Shown here: positions 52,943 to 62,838 of the stretch, one piece after another | Numbering within the stretch: the stretch's first letter is position 1 | Layout: each line of letters starts with the position of its first letter | Source of the DNA: a bacterium 1XD42-54 | GTDB lineage: Bacteria > Bacillota > Clostridia > Lachnospirales > Lachnospiraceae | Assembly: GCA_003612585.1 (NCBI GenBank) | Contig: RAZH01000013.1 | Span: 1 to 64,000, forward strand | DNA length: 64,000 nucleotides | Reading direction: 5' to 3' | The notes under the pieces: generated by a model | Told to the model about the DNA's origin: nothing | What the model saw: the letters and a program-made list of their open reading frames with translations, nothing else | The model's database searches: none | Translations under genes and position numbers: made by a program

Positions 52943-53197
52943 GTAATTGTATTGTATCCCAACTGAAGAATGGATTGCTCAGTGTAGTACAGGAATTATT
53001 GAAATGTCTGCGCAGGAAAACACGCGGTGAACCGAAGTCAGTGTGTGCTTAGCACACATCCCTGGCGAACGTGCACTGTTTGGGGACTGTACCAAATGGA
53101 CGGGAACCTGTTGTATTTTCTGCTTTGGCCTTTTGTATTTCTCTGTCTGCATATACCGTCATTCTTTCTGAGGGAATAATAACAAGGAGGAAAATCT
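52943..53197 (+). ncRNA. Structured leader or small RNA before panT, class not recognised
   Basis: About 255 bases between the promoter and the panT ATG without a supportable ORF. Clear helices: GTGTGTGC-TTA-GCACACAT near 53041-53059, CAGTG (just 5' of it) with CACTG (53074-53078), and GTACAG (52987-52992) with CTGTAC (53087-53092) enclosing the region. The loops are purine-rich (GGTGAACCGAAG, TGGCGAACG). No hairpin plus T-run terminator is visible before panT. It could be a riboswitch for pantothenate or CoA supply, or a 6S-like RNA. It does not match the riboswitch classes I can recall (cobalamin, THF, TPP, FMN, SAM, lysine, glycine). Confidence 0.45.
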
Positions 53198-53830
53198 ATG
53201 AAAGCAAACACAAAATTCAACACATCGCAACTCGTCATTCTTGGCCTTATGACCGCAATTCTCTTGCTTATGGCCTACACCCCACTTGGTTATCTGAACA
53301 TTGGGCCTCTGGCTATCACTTTCAATGTCATACCTATCGCAATCGCTGCGATCACACTCGGGCCCGTCGGAGGTGCAATTACCGGAGGTGTATTCGGCCT
53401 TACCAGCTTCCTGCAATGCATCGGCGTCGGTGGAACCAGCGCCATGGGCGTGATTTTGTTTGAAATCAATCCTGTTCTCGCCTTTATCCAGCGTTTTGTT
53501 CCGCGGTTTCTTGACGGGCTTCTGCTTGGATACATATTCCGGGGAATGAGAAAAATCACTAATATATCGATTGCCAGTTTCGTTACAGGTTTCTGTTCTG
53601 CATTTTTAAATACTGCCTTATTTATGAGCGCCCTGGTACTTCTGTTTGGCAATACAGAATATCTTCAGGGTCTGATCGGCGGAAAAAATATCATTCTGTT
53701 TATCTGCGGATTTGTCGGAATCAACGCAGTGTGCGAAATGATATCTTCCACGCTTATTACCGGTGCCGTTGCCATGGCCCTGTACAAAGCGCATTTTGTT
53801 CCGTCAGTTTCACAGAAAATGCATGTCTGA
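53198..53830 (+). CDS. panT: ECF transporter S component, probably for pantothenate
   Basis: 210-residue membrane protein with six helices of the ECF S-component type (LGLMTAILLLMAYTPLGYLNIGPLAITFNVIPIAIAAITLGPVGGAITGGVFGLTSFLQ). These substrate-binding proteins dock on a shared EcfAA'T module, not encoded here. The pantothenate assignment rests on the coaX gene 33 bases downstream, which phosphorylates pantothenate. AAGGAGG precedes the ATG. It begins after a 255-base structured leader. Confidence 0.85.
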   Translation: MKANTKFNTSQLVILGLMTAILLLMAYTPLGYLNIGPLAITFNVIPIAIAAITLGPVGGAITGGVFGLTSFLQCIGVGGTSAMGVILFEINPVLAFIQRFVPRFLDGLLLGYIFRGMRKITNISIASFVTGFCSAFLNTALFMSALVLLFGNTEYLQGLIGGKNIILFICGFVGINAVCEMISSTLITGAVAMALYKAHFVPSVSQKMHV

Positions 53831-53863
53831 TCGGAAACCGCAGTTATATCAAAGGAGGAACCC

Positions 53864-54634
53864 ATGATTCTCGCAGTTGACATCGGAAATTCAAATATTG
53901 TGCTCGGATGTTTTGAAGATGAAAAAATTCTTTTTATAGAACGATTGTCCACAAATCAAAACCAGACCACGCTGGAATACACGATCTTAATCAAAAACAT
54001 TCTGGAACTGAACGGCCTGAGCCACCACTCGTTCGAGGGCGGCATAATTTCGTCAGTAGTTCCCTCTGTGACTCACACCGTACAGGATGCTATGTCCCGG
54101 CTGACCGGCAAACCGGTTATGGTCGTTGGCCCCGGAATCCGGACCGGACTGAAAATCCTGCTGGACAATCCCGCGCAGCTTGGCAGTGACCGCGTAGCCG
54201 ACGCAGTTGCTGCAATACATGACTATCCCTGTCCACTGATCGTAGTTGATATGGGTACTGCCACCACCATTTCTGTCGTGGACAGAAACAAAAATTTTCT
54301 CGGTGGTATGATCATCCCGGGCCTCCGCGTCTCTTTGGATTCCCTGACAATGCGTACGTCGCAGCTTCCAAAAATCAGTCTGGACCCTCCCAAACGCGTA
54401 ATTGGCTCCAACACGATAGACTGCATGCGAAGCGGAATTATTTACAGCACAGCTTCCAGTATTGACGGCACGATTGAAAGAATTGAAGAAGAACTCGGCG
54501 AAACGTGCACCATTATTTCGACGGGTGGACTCGCCAAAACCATCATTCCATACTGTAAGCGAAAAATACTCATTGATGACCGTCTTCTTCTCAAAGGACT
54601 TATGATCATCTACAATAAAAATGCTTCAAAATAA
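53864..54634 (+). CDS. coaX: Type III pantothenate kinase
   Basis: 256-residue ASKHA-fold kinase making 4'-phosphopantothenate, the first step of CoA synthesis. ILAVDIGNSNIVLGCF is the phosphate loop, GSDRVADAVAAIHDYP and LIVVDMGTATTISVVDRN hold the catalytic and substrate Asp residues, and GGMIIPGLRVSLDSL and STGGLAKTI follow. AAGGAGG precedes the ATG. It forms a pair with panT and ends at a strong terminator. Confidence 0.96.
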   Translation: MILAVDIGNSNIVLGCFEDEKILFIERLSTNQNQTTLEYTILIKNILELNGLSHHSFEGGIISSVVPSVTHTVQDAMSRLTGKPVMVVGPGIRTGLKILLDNPAQLGSDRVADAVAAIHDYPCPLIVVDMGTATTISVVDRNKNFLGGMIIPGLRVSLDSLTMRTSQLPKISLDPPKRVIGSNTIDCMRSGIIYSTASSIDGTIERIEEELGETCTIISTGGLAKTIIPYCKRKILIDDRLLLKGLMIIYNKNASK

Positions 54635-54670
54635 AATTCCCATGCAGCAAGCATTCTGCAATATAAAAAC

Positions 54671-54715
54671 AGAGGGCGTACACACAAAAATTATGTGTGT
54701 ACGCCCTCTGTTTTT
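54671..54715. terminator. Bidirectional terminator after coaX
   Basis: Perfect 16-base arms AGAGGGCGTACACACA (54671-54686) and TGTGTGTACGCCCTCT (54694-54709), then GTTTTT. It also serves the aminopeptidase gene on the opposite strand. Confidence 0.92.
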
Positions 54716-54742
54716 ATAACACTTGAGTCTGCTGAGCAAACT

Positions 54743-56542
54743 TTATATCTCTCTTGTGGCTTCTTTCAGCCACGCGCGTTCTTCTTCGTTCAGATATGGA
54801 GATAGCTTCTCATATACCTGTGCATGATACGCATTTAAAAGTCCCCGCTCCCGGAAGCTCATTTGTTCCGGAATTACTGCTTCCAGATCAAACGGAACCA
54901 TCGTCAGATGTTCAAAGCACATAAATTGCCCGAACCTGTTCTGCTCCGCTTTTTTGCAGACAATCATATTCTCATGGCGGATACCGTATTCCCCTTCCAC
55001 ATAGTAGCCCGGCTCATCCGAGGTAATCATCCCCTCTTCTAGCACTGCATTTTCGCTCCGATCGGATAATACCCTCCACCGAAAACCATTCGGTCCTTCA
55101 TGCACATTCAGATAATAGCCAACACCATGGCCAGTTCCATGATTAAAATCCTCTGCCATATCCCAGAGCGGTCCACGTGCCAGAATATCCAGGTTCAGCC
55201 CAGTACAGCCATAACGGAACTTTGCCGCCGCCAGATTCAAGGTCCCGCGCAGAACTGCTGTAAACATTTTCTTCTGTTCCTGCGTCACTTCCCCCATCAC
55301 GATCGTCCTTGTGATATCTGTCGTGCCCTCAAGATACTGCCCGCCTGTATCTGCCAGCAGAAATCCCTGTTTCTCAATCGGCACATCTGTCTCCGGTGTT
55401 GCCGAATAGTGGTTCATCGCTGCATGCGGCCCAAATGATACAATTGGTTCAAAGCTGTTTCCCATAAAATGCTCCTGCTGTGCACGCAATTTGTTCAGAT
55501 AGTCTGCCGCTGACAGCTCCGTAATTGGAATCTTTCCAACGTTCTGTTTTAACCAGTAAATAAATTTTGTAACTGCAACGCCATCTTTGATATGGGCAAT
55601 TTTCTCATTTTCTACTTCAACCGGAGTTTTCATTGATTTCGGCAACAGCGTCAGATTTTCCTCATCGAGAATCTCCGCTCCATCTGGGATACTACCGGTC
55701 AACCGACTGTTTACTTTTTCGCTGCACAGCAGAACACGTTTCCCTTTTTCAATACATGAGGCATAAGCATAAACTTCCTCATAAGGATGCAACGTCACTC
55801 CGTCCTTTAAAAGAGCCGCTTTTACTTCTGCTGAAAATGCTTTTTCATTTGCAAACAGAAAAATTTCATCCTGCGTCATAGCGACAAACGAAAGTACTAC
55901 CGGATTACACAGAATATCTCCGCCACGGATATTCAATAGCCACGCAATGTCATCCAGGGAGGCCAGCAAAAAAACATCTGCATGCTTCTCCTGCATCTTC
56001 TGCCGGATCTCGTGACATTTCTCCAGCCTTGTCTTTCCGGTCCATCTGATATCAAGCTCGTGTACCGGTTCACAGGACAGCGCCGGCCGTTCCTTCCAAA
56101 TCTCGCCTACCAGGTCTTTGTCATCCTGAATCCGGATATTCTTTTCTGCAAGTCCATTGGAAAGTTCAGCTGCCTCCCGGGCACTCACAGTCCGCCCGTC
56201 AAAGCCCAGACACTGTCCATTTTTCAGATTTCCCTTTAGAAATTCATGAATACTTGGCACCCCCGGCTCCCGCATTCGGAAAAGTGTCACACCGCTTCCA
56301 ATAAGCTGCTGTTCTGCCTGAATAAAATAGCGTCCGTCTGTCCACAGCCCAGCCATATCGTGCGTAACCAGAAGTGTTCCGGCTGACCCTGTAAATCCTG
56401 TCATATATGCTCTGCATTTAAAATGTTCTCCCACATATTCCGATGCATGAAAATCATCCGTCAGAACCAGATAAGCATCCACGCCATGTTCCTTCATCAA
56501 AGCACGAAGTGCTGTCAGACGATCTGGTATTTTATTGCTCAT
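54743..56542 (-). CDS. Xaa-Pro aminopeptidase, M24B family
   Basis: 599-residue three-domain aminopeptidase P. Two creatinase-like domains (about 1-310) precede the pita-bread catalytic domain. Metal ligands are visible: LLADTGGQYLEGTTDITRT (two Asp), NHGTGHGVGYYLNVHEGP (His), SDEPGYYVEGEYGIRHENMIV (two Glu). It removes N-terminal residues before proline, and with the neighbouring oligopeptide importer it would help degrade imported peptides in the cytosol. Length matches the long Firmicute type. Confidence 0.93.
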   Translation of the reverse strand: MSNKIPDRLTALRALMKEHGVDAYLVLTDDFHASEYVGEHFKCRAYMTGFTGSAGTLLVTHDMAGLWTDGRYFIQAEQQLIGSGVTLFRMREPGVPSIHEFLKGNLKNGQCLGFDGRTVSAREAAELSNGLAEKNIRIQDDKDLVGEIWKERPALSCEPVHELDIRWTGKTRLEKCHEIRQKMQEKHADVFLLASLDDIAWLLNIRGGDILCNPVVLSFVAMTQDEIFLFANEKAFSAEVKAALLKDGVTLHPYEEVYAYASCIEKGKRVLLCSEKVNSRLTGSIPDGAEILDEENLTLLPKSMKTPVEVENEKIAHIKDGVAVTKFIYWLKQNVGKIPITELSAADYLNKLRAQQEHFMGNSFEPIVSFGPHAAMNHYSATPETDVPIEKQGFLLADTGGQYLEGTTDITRTIVMGEVTQEQKKMFTAVLRGTLNLAAAKFRYGCTGLNLDILARGPLWDMAEDFNHGTGHGVGYYLNVHEGPNGFRWRVLSDRSENAVLEEGMITSDEPGYYVEGEYGIRHENMIVCKKAEQNRFGQFMCFEHLTMVPFDLEAVIPEQMSFRERGLLNAYHAQVYEKLSPYLNEEERAWLKEATREI

Positions 56543-56709
56543 TCTTTTTGCCTCCTATCTGTGCGGCAAAGTGTTTTTTATAAATTCTTCCGCACATTTT
56601 AAACTATATACAATCCATTCTTTTATAGCATACTATTCTTTTTCAAATCTGTCTATCTGAGAAAAATAAAAGAGCCTGTTTCATGACCCGTATGTTTCTC
56701 ATGACACGA

Positions 56710-56743
56710 AAGAGGCGATACGGAAAAATCCGTATCGCCTCTT
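56710..56743 (-). terminator. Terminator of the opp operon
   Basis: Fourteen-base arms AAGAGGCGATACGG and CCGTATCGCCTCTT around AAAAAT, 35 bases after the oppA stop. Only TTT follows on the minus strand. Confidence 0.75.
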
Positions 56744-56777
56744 GTAGCTCGCCTGTTTTTGTCTGCTGATAGAAAAA

Positions 56778-58394
56778 TTATTCTACAATATCAGCGTACA
56801 TGAAATGCCAGTATCCGTATGCAGAGTGCCACATTCCTGTGATCTTGCTGCTCTGCAGCCAGAAGTCATTGTAGTATGCCAGCGGACAGCATGCTGCGTC
56901 TGCAATCAGAATGTCCTCTGCCTCATGAAGTGCTGCGGAACGCTCTGCCGGATCAATTGTTGTACGGGAAACGTCCATAGCTGCATCAAAGTCTGCGCTT
57001 GTATATTTTCCATCGTTGTTTCCATTGCTGGAGTAAAGCAGATCCAGTATGTTGGACGGATCGTCATAGTCTCCTACCCAGCCGTTACGTGCGATCTCAA
57101 ATTCGCCGTTACGACGCATCGGTGTGAAGCTTGACCACTCAACGATTTCAACCTCAAGTGTAACGCCGATCTCTTTCCATGCCTGCTGCAGGTACTCTGC
57201 AACCGGTTTGTGATAGCCGGTATCATTTGTAGTGTAATGAAGAACCGGAAGTCCTTCTCCATTTGGATAACCTGCTTCTGCAAGAGCTGCAAGAGCGCCA
57301 TCAATATCAGCTGTTGCAGTCATATACGGAGCGCCTCCATTCGCATTTGCTGAGAAGTCGCTGCCGTCTGTATCTTTCCAGCCGCCGCCAACGAAGTTCG
57401 TTGCCGGTGAATACGTTCCCTGCATCAGAGTATTGGCAACATACTCTCTGTCGATTGCCAGGTTCAGAGCTTTACGTACAAGTGCATTGTCAAACGGCTC
57501 TACCTGTGTATTGTAAGAAATATAATAAGTACCGATGATCGGCTCTACATGGAATTCTTCATTGCCCTCAAGGCTCGGGATTTCCTCAGTCGGAACATCT
57601 TTGATCATAAGAACTTCGCCGCTCTGGTATGCGCTATAGGAAGCATTTGCATCCTCAATCAGATTCCATTTGATGCTTCCAAGCTTCACTGCATCTGCGT
57701 TCCAGTAGTTCGGGTTTTTGCTCATGATAATATGAGAACCCGGCACCCATTCAGTAATCATGAACGGTCCGTTACAGATATAAGTTTCCGGCTCAATTGC
57801 CCATGCATCGCCATTTGCCTCTACGGTTGCTTCCTGAACCGGGCTGAGTGTAGCGAATGCTGCCAGGCTGTCAAAGAAGGTACAAGGAGCTGTCAGCTTT
57901 ACCTCAAGTGTCTTATCATCAATGGCTGTCACGCCAAGCGCTTCCAGATCGCCGTCCATTGCCTCTGCATAGCCTACTACCATGCCGAGAACTGTCTCTG
58001 CGTACGGAGCTGCAACTTCCGGATCGCATACACGTCTCCAGCTGTAAACAAAATCATTTGCTGTCAGATCGCTGCCATCAGACCATTTCAGTCCGTCACG
58101 AAGATGGAAGGTCCAGGTAAGACCATCCTCAGAAGTCTCCCATGTCTCTGCCTGTCCTGGTGCAATCTGTCCGTCCTGATCAATCGTCAGAAGACACTCA
58201 AATGCATGCAGGATCATATTTCCACCATCTACAGCACTGTTCAGAGCCGGATCAATCGTTTCCGGGTCAGGACCAATCTGAACGGAAAGCTGTTTTCCTT
58301 CTCCTTCTTCTGCCCCTGCTGTCATTACAGTTCCACTTACCATGGATACGGTCATCACTGCTGCAAGCAACATACTGATTACTTTCTTCTTCAT
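56778..58394 (-). CDS. oppA: Oligopeptide-binding protein without lipobox
   Basis: 538 residues from the second ATG (58394), five bases after GGAGG. SBP family 5: ETIDPALNSAVDGGN, the conserved WTFHLRDGLKWSDGSDLTANDFVYSWRR, YICNGPFMITEW, FDNALVRKALNLAIDREYV and a C-terminal YWHFMYADIVE. The N-terminus is a Sec signal peptide (MKKKVISMLLAAVMTVSM...AGA) with no Cys at the cleavage site, so the usual lipid anchor of Gram-positive binding proteins is missing. It captures peptides for OppBCDF. Last gene of the operon, after a small intergenic hairpin. Confidence 0.92.
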   Translation of the reverse strand: MKKKVISMLLAAVMTVSMVSGTVMTAGAEEGEGKQLSVQIGPDPETIDPALNSAVDGGNMILHAFECLLTIDQDGQIAPGQAETWETSEDGLTWTFHLRDGLKWSDGSDLTANDFVYSWRRVCDPEVAAPYAETVLGMVVGYAEAMDGDLEALGVTAIDDKTLEVKLTAPCTFFDSLAAFATLSPVQEATVEANGDAWAIEPETYICNGPFMITEWVPGSHIIMSKNPNYWNADAVKLGSIKWNLIEDANASYSAYQSGEVLMIKDVPTEEIPSLEGNEEFHVEPIIGTYYISYNTQVEPFDNALVRKALNLAIDREYVANTLMQGTYSPATNFVGGGWKDTDGSDFSANANGGAPYMTATADIDGALAALAEAGYPNGEGLPVLHYTTNDTGYHKPVAEYLQQAWKEIGVTLEVEIVEWSSFTPMRRNGEFEIARNGWVGDYDDPSNILDLLYSSNGNNDGKYTSADFDAAMDVSRTTIDPAERSAALHEAEDILIADAACCPLAYYNDFWLQSSKITGMWHSAYGYWHFMYADIVE

Positions 58395-58429
58395 CATATC
58401 CTCCTTATAAGGTTGAAATTTTTATGTGA

Positions 58430-58445
58430 ACAGCACTTTTGCTGT
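58430..58445 (-). promoter_or_regulatory. Intergenic hairpin between oppF and oppA
   Basis: Arms ACAGCA (58430-58435) and TGCTGT (58440-58445) around CTTT, without T-run. It may stabilise the oppA part of the message, which is usually needed in excess. Confidence 0.4.
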
Positions 58446-58489
58446 GACACATCGTAAAATAAAAATAATAAAATCTGTCTGCATATACC

Positions 58490-59542
58490 TTAATTAACCT
58501 TCTCAAGGTTGTGACATGCCGCAAAATGTCCTTTACTGACCTCACGCCACTTTGGTACCTCTGCCGCACACTGCTCCGTCGCATAAGGACATCTTGTACG
58601 GAAGCGGCAGCCTGACGGCGGATTCAGAGGACTGGGCACATCTCCCTTCAGAACAATACGTTTATTTGCTCTTGCAATCTTAGGATCTGCAATCGGAATC
58701 GCAGAAATCAGGCTCTTCGTATACGGATGCAGGCTGTTGAAAATCAATTCATAGCTGTCCGCCAGTTCTACCAGCTTTCCAAGATACATAACGCCAATGC
58801 GATTCGAAATATGCTTCACAACAGAAAGATCATGTGCAATGAAAAGATACGTAAGACCCATCTCTGCCTGCAAATCCTCAAACATATTGACTACCTGAGC
58901 CTGAATGGAAACATCCAGAGCTGAGATTGGTTCATCGCAGACAATAAATTTCGGATCAACTGCCAACGCCCGCGCAATGCCGACACGCTGCCTCTGTCCT
59001 CCGGAAAACTCATGCGGATACCGGTTTGCATGCTCCGAATTCAGTCCCACGCACTCCAAAAGTCTCTGGATTTTCTCGTATCGCTCCTGTTTTGAGGAAG
59101 CCAGATGGTGAATATCAATCGCCTCACCGACGATATCTCCAACCGTCATACGCGGATCAAGACTCGCATACGGATCCTGAAAAACAATCTGCATTTCCCG
59201 ACGGTATGGTTTCATATCCACTGCTGTCTTTTTACCAAGCTTCGGCTCGCCATTCTCCAAAATGTCATGGCTGTCCTCATCCATCATCGGAACATCACCG
59301 CTGTCAAACAGCACTTTGCCGTCATAAACAATACGTCCCTTTGTTGGTTCATACAGTCGGAGCAATGACCGCCCCGTTGTCGTCTTTCCACAGCCAGACT
59401 CTCCCACAAGTCCCAGCGTCTCTCCTTTATTTACATAAAAGGAAACATCATCCACTGCCTGTACGTATTTTTTATTTTTGCCAAAGCCTCCTGCCGGAAA
59501 ATACTGGTAAAGATGTTCTACTTTGAGTAACTTCTCGCTCAT
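58490..59542 (-). CDS. oppF: Oligopeptide ABC transporter ATPase OppF
   Basis: 350-residue ATPase. Walker [34 protein letters not shown], signature [14 protein letters not shown], Walker [13 protein letters not shown], and the C-terminal Cys-rich motif [15 protein letters not shown] of the Opp/Dpp group, which may bind an Fe-S cluster. [15 protein letters not shown] insertion (about 85-115) lies between Walker A and the Q-loop. The ATG overlaps the oppD stop by four bases. Confidence 0.95.
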   Translation of the reverse strand: MSEKLLKVEHLYQYFPAGGFGKNKKYVQAVDDVSFYVNKGETLGLVGESGCGKTTTGRSLLRLYEPTKGRIVYDGKVLFDSGDVPMMDEDSHDILENGEPKLGKKTAVDMKPYRREMQIVFQDPYASLDPRMTVGDIVGEAIDIHHLASSKQERYEKIQRLLECVGLNSEHANRYPHEFSGGQRQRVGIARALAVDPKFIVCDEPISALDVSIQAQVVNMFEDLQAEMGLTYLFIAHDLSVVKHISNRIGVMYLGKLVELADSYELIFNSLHPYTKSLISAIPIADPKIARANKRIVLKGDVPSPLNPPSGCRFRTRCPYATEQCAAEVPKWREVSKGHFAACHNLEKVN

Positions 59543-60537
59543 TTCTTACTTCCTCCTTCCAGCTCGGCCTTCTGATTCATCCAGCATGAGGTATAATGCA
59601 CATCGCCAAAAAATGTAACCGGCGCCTTCTCACGCAGGCAGATCTGCATACAGCTGTCACAGCGCGAAGCAAACGGGCACCCCTTCGGCGGATTCAGAAG
59701 ATCGACCGGCGTTCCCTCAATCGGAATAAGACGCTCATGCTCTCTGCTGTCCATACGCGGAATACTGCGGATCAGTCCCTTCGTATACTCATGCTTCGGA
59801 GCATAGAAAATGTCGTCAGTCGTGCCATATTCTACAATATTGCCCGCATACATTACAGCAATGTGGTCACACATACTCGCAACGACTCCCAGATCATGTG
59901 TAATCATCAGGATCGCCATGCCAAGCTTATCCTTCAGCTCCATCATCAGCTCCAGGATCTGTGCCTGAATCGTCACATCAAGCGCTGTCGTAGGCTCATC
60001 AGCAATCAACAGCTTCGGCTCACACGCCAGCGCAATTGCTATCATGACTCTCTGACGCATACCACCGGAAAGCTCATGTGGATACTGTTTCAGACGTTTT
60101 TCCGGCTCATTGATACCGACCAGCTCCAAAAGCTCAACCGCCCTTGCCTGAATCTCACTTTTTGTTTTATCTGTATGAAGCTTCAGAACCTCGCGAATCT
60201 GATTACCGATTGTGTACACCGGATTGAGACTCGTCATCGGATCTTGGAAAATAATAGCCACCTCATTGCCGCGCAACTTCTGCATTTCTTTTTCGGACAT
60301 GTCATTGATTCGGTGTCCGTTAAAATCAAGCGTACCGCCCAAAAGCTTTCCTGGATGTGCAGTCAGCCCCATCAGAGAGTATGCTGTCACCGATTTTCCG
60401 GAACCACTCTCCCCTACGATGCCGAGAACCTCACCCTCGGAAACATGCAGCGATACATCATTCAGCGCTTTTACCTCTCCTGCCGGCGTAAAGAAGGAGA
60501 GACGCTCATGTTCAATGTTTACCAAATATTCACTCAT
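59539..60537 (-). CDS. oppD: Oligopeptide ABC transporter ATPase OppD
   Basis: 332-residue ATPase partner of OppF. Walker [35 protein letters not shown], signature [15 protein letters not shown], Walker [23 protein letters not shown], and the C-terminal [15 protein letters not shown] Cys cluster typical of peptide importers. It starts 14 bases after oppC. Confidence 0.95.
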   Translation of the reverse strand: MSEYLVNIEHERLSFFTPAGEVKALNDVSLHVSEGEVLGIVGESGSGKSVTAYSLMGLTAHPGKLLGGTLDFNGHRINDMSEKEMQKLRGNEVAIIFQDPMTSLNPVYTIGNQIREVLKLHTDKTKSEIQARAVELLELVGINEPEKRLKQYPHELSGGMRQRVMIAIALACEPKLLIADEPTTALDVTIQAQILELMMELKDKLGMAILMITHDLGVVASMCDHIAVMYAGNIVEYGTTDDIFYAPKHEYTKGLIRSIPRMDSREHERLIPIEGTPVDLLNPPKGCPFASRCDSCMQICLREKAPVTFFGDVHYTSCWMNQKAELEGGSKK

Positions 60538-60551
60538 TGCTCTCTTCTCCC

Positions 60552-61604
60552 TTAATTTTTCATCTTCGGGTCAAACGCATCGCGCAGACCGTCCCCCAGC
60601 AGATTAAAGCTCAGAATAATCAAACTGATCAAAATTGCCGGGATAAACAACAAATATGGAAATGTATTAAATCCGTTAATCGCATCACTGGCAAGGCTGC
60701 CAAGTGACGGCATCGGCACTGCAACGCCAATACCCAAAAAGCTCAGAAAACTCTCTGTAAAAATAGAGGACGGAATCTGCAGTGTCGTGGTAACGATCAG
60801 CGTACCAATACAGTTTGTCAACAGATGCTTTTTAATGATACGCGCATTCGATGCACCGAGCGCTCTGGCTGCTGTGACATATTCACTTTCTTTCAATGTC
60901 AGAATCTGGCTTCGCACCATACGCGCCATACCGCCCCAGTAAAGCAGGGCAAATACGATAAAGATACTGATCAGATTGCGTCCAAGTACCTGAATCCAGC
61001 CAAAGCCCGGCATCTGTGACAATTGCTCCAGAGGCGCCTTTAAGGCAAACGATAACAGCACAATCAGCAAAATATCAGGAATCGTATAAATAATATCAAC
61101 AATACGCATCATAATGATATCGACCCACCCGCCAAAAAAGGCTGCAATCGAACCAAATATAGAACCGACAATCAAAATGATCGCTGCCGCCACAAGTCCG
61201 ACAATCAGGGAGACACGGCTTCCCATCATTACACGGATTGCATAGTCGCGTCCATGCTTATCCGTACCGAGAATATGCGGGAACACATGCTCGCCATTGT
61301 CTATGCGCGTCTGCTCCTCCTCAGAATACTCCATCGGCGCCAGATGCTCACTGCCACGGATCTGCTGCTCATAGCTGTACGGATAAAAAGCCGGTACCAC
61401 AAAGGAAAACAGCATGATAATAACAACAATGACCAGACTGACCATAGCAATCTTATTTTTGCAGAAACGGCGCACACCATCTTTCCAGAAGCTAACGCTC
61501 TCACGCAGAATCACAAGACTCTGTTTTTCCTCATTGGATGCGGGAAGAAAATCGTCCGGATTGATTCTTGCCTGAAAGCTTAATGGATTTGGATTCTCTT
61601 TCAT
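60552..61604 (-). CDS. oppC: Oligopeptide ABC transporter permease OppC
   Basis: 350-residue permease with six membrane helices. A charged cytoplasmic N-terminus leads to the first helix (KIAMVSLVIVVIIMLFSFVVPAFYPY), a periplasmic-type loop with HILGTDKHGRDYAIRVMMGSRVSL, and the EAA loop EYVTAARALGASNARIIKKHLL that contacts the ATPases. It forms the channel with OppB, whose gene ends 12 bases upstream. Confidence 0.94.
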   Translation of the reverse strand: MKENPNPLSFQARINPDDFLPASNEEKQSLVILRESVSFWKDGVRRFCKNKIAMVSLVIVVIIMLFSFVVPAFYPYSYEQQIRGSEHLAPMEYSEEEQTRIDNGEHVFPHILGTDKHGRDYAIRVMMGSRVSLIVGLVAAAIILIVGSIFGSIAAFFGGWVDIIMMRIVDIIYTIPDILLIVLLSFALKAPLEQLSQMPGFGWIQVLGRNLISIFIVFALLYWGGMARMVRSQILTLKESEYVTAARALGASNARIIKKHLLTNCIGTLIVTTTLQIPSSIFTESFLSFLGIGVAVPMPSLGSLASDAINGFNTFPYLLFIPAILISLIILSFNLLGDGLRDAFDPKMKN

Positions 61605-61616
61605 TCTTCTTCCCTC

Positions 61617-62534
61617 CTACTTCAGTTTGATACGCGGGTCAACCAACTTATAAACAATATCGACAACCACGTTCATGAATACCATTAAAGTCGCCAGGAA
61701 AATCGTTGTTCCCATAATTACCGTATAATCACGGTTTGTAATGGAACCGATGAATTCGCTTCCCAGACCCGGAATTGTAAAAATTTTCTCTACGATAAAA
61801 CTGCCCGTTACCGTATAGGCAAGCAACGGTCCCATATAAGTAACAATCGGAAGGATCGCATTTCGAAGCGCATGCTTAAACAGGCTGACAAACTGATTCA
61901 GTCCTTTTGCTTTCGCCGTACGCATATAATCCTGTCCAAGTACATCCAGCATAGAAGAACGCATCAGGCGGGTTATGTATGCAGTCGGATAAAAAGCAAG
62001 CGCAATCACCGGCATAATATAATGCTTCCAGGTCGACAATCCAAGCGTCGGAAGCCAGCCGAGCCGCACACCGAATACATACATCAGCATTGTACAGATT
62101 ACAAAACTGGGCACTGCTATTCCGCAGGTCGCTATAACAATGATAATGTTATCCCCGATTTTCCCTCGGTTCAGAGCCGAAATACATCCCAGTGGCACTC
62201 CGATACAGAATGCAACCAGAACAGCCATACCGCCAAGCCGTGCAGATACCGGAAATTTTGTGGATATAATCTTGGATACCGTACGTCCACGTTGTTTCAG
62301 ACTGTCCCCAAAATCACCATGTACTGCATCTCCTATATAAGTGAGATACTGTTCAAACAATGGCTTGTCCAGCCCATACTTTGCTTCCAGGGCCTTCATA
62401 GCCTTGGGACTGACAGCTTTTTCTGATAAAAACGGGCCACCCGGCACCAAATTCATCAGGAAAAACGTTAACGTGGCAACCAGCCAGACCGTGACAAACG
62501 CCATGCCAAGCCGCTTTAAGATATACTTTACCAT
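61617..62534 (-). CDS. oppB: Oligopeptide ABC transporter permease OppB
   Basis: 305-residue permease with six helices. The start MVKYILKRLGMAFVTVWLVATLTFFLMNLVPGGPF and the EAA loop DYMRTAKAKGLNQFVSLFKHALRNAILPIVTYMG identify OppB/DppB. First gene of oppBCDFA; promoter at 62683-62711 with a 140-base leader that contains a small hairpin (62564-62585). AAGGAGA precedes the ATG. Confidence 0.95.
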   Translation of the reverse strand: MVKYILKRLGMAFVTVWLVATLTFFLMNLVPGGPFLSEKAVSPKAMKALEAKYGLDKPLFEQYLTYIGDAVHGDFGDSLKQRGRTVSKIISTKFPVSARLGGMAVLVAFCIGVPLGCISALNRGKIGDNIIIVIATCGIAVPSFVICTMLMYVFGVRLGWLPTLGLSTWKHYIMPVIALAFYPTAYITRLMRSSMLDVLGQDYMRTAKAKGLNQFVSLFKHALRNAILPIVTYMGPLLAYTVTGSFIVEKIFTIPGLGSEFIGSITNRDYTVIMGTTIFLATLMVFMNVVVDIVYKLVDPRIKLK

Positions 62535-62563
62535 ACTGTATGTCTCCTTTTCTTATGACACTT

Positions 62564-62585
62564 GACAGCGGTCACCCCTGCTGTC
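62564..62585 (-). promoter_or_regulatory. Hairpin in the opp leader
   Basis: Arms GACAGC (62564-62569) and GCTGTC (62580-62585), 30 bases before the oppB ATG, followed by the RBS. Possible effect on translation; no terminator features. Confidence 0.35.
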
Positions 62586-62682
62586 CGTACCACCTGATTT
62601 GTGTACATTAGGAAAAATATACGGTCGTGTAAACTTCATTCCCTTTATTTCCCGTAATAATGCACAACAAAGCAACACTTTT

Positions 62683-62711
62683 ATTCTATTGAATATCCAC
62701 ATATATGTCAA
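62683..62711 (-). promoter_or_regulatory. Sigma-A promoter of oppBCDFA
   Basis: TTGACA (62706-62711), 17-base spacer, TAGAAT (62683-62688), on the minus strand. The interval 62535-62899 holds this promoter and the divergent one at 62839-62872; no other gene is seen. Confidence 0.85.
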
Positions 62712-62838
62712 GCAAATCATCCCCGAAAAACACACAAAATTCTTCCTCAAATTCCTCAATAAAACAACACAGGTTATTAGATGGAAAATTTTTTATGAAA
62801 AACACCGGTATCCCGTTCTTCTTTTCACAGTTATAAAA

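Noticed and set aside
52937-52943. GCCACTG, a string found in cobalamin riboswitches
   Set aside because: It lies at the transcription start, and the other B12 elements are missing downstream.
59596-60555. 319-codon open frame on the plus strand
   Set aside because: It mirrors oppD and has no supported start or motif; the same holds for 57549-58457 opposite oppA.
62581-62599. T-box-like AGGTGGTACGG in the opp leader (minus strand)
   Set aside because: Resembles the antiterminator AGGGTGGTACCGCG but the leader is only about 140 bases, lacks a specifier stem and there is no terminator behind it.
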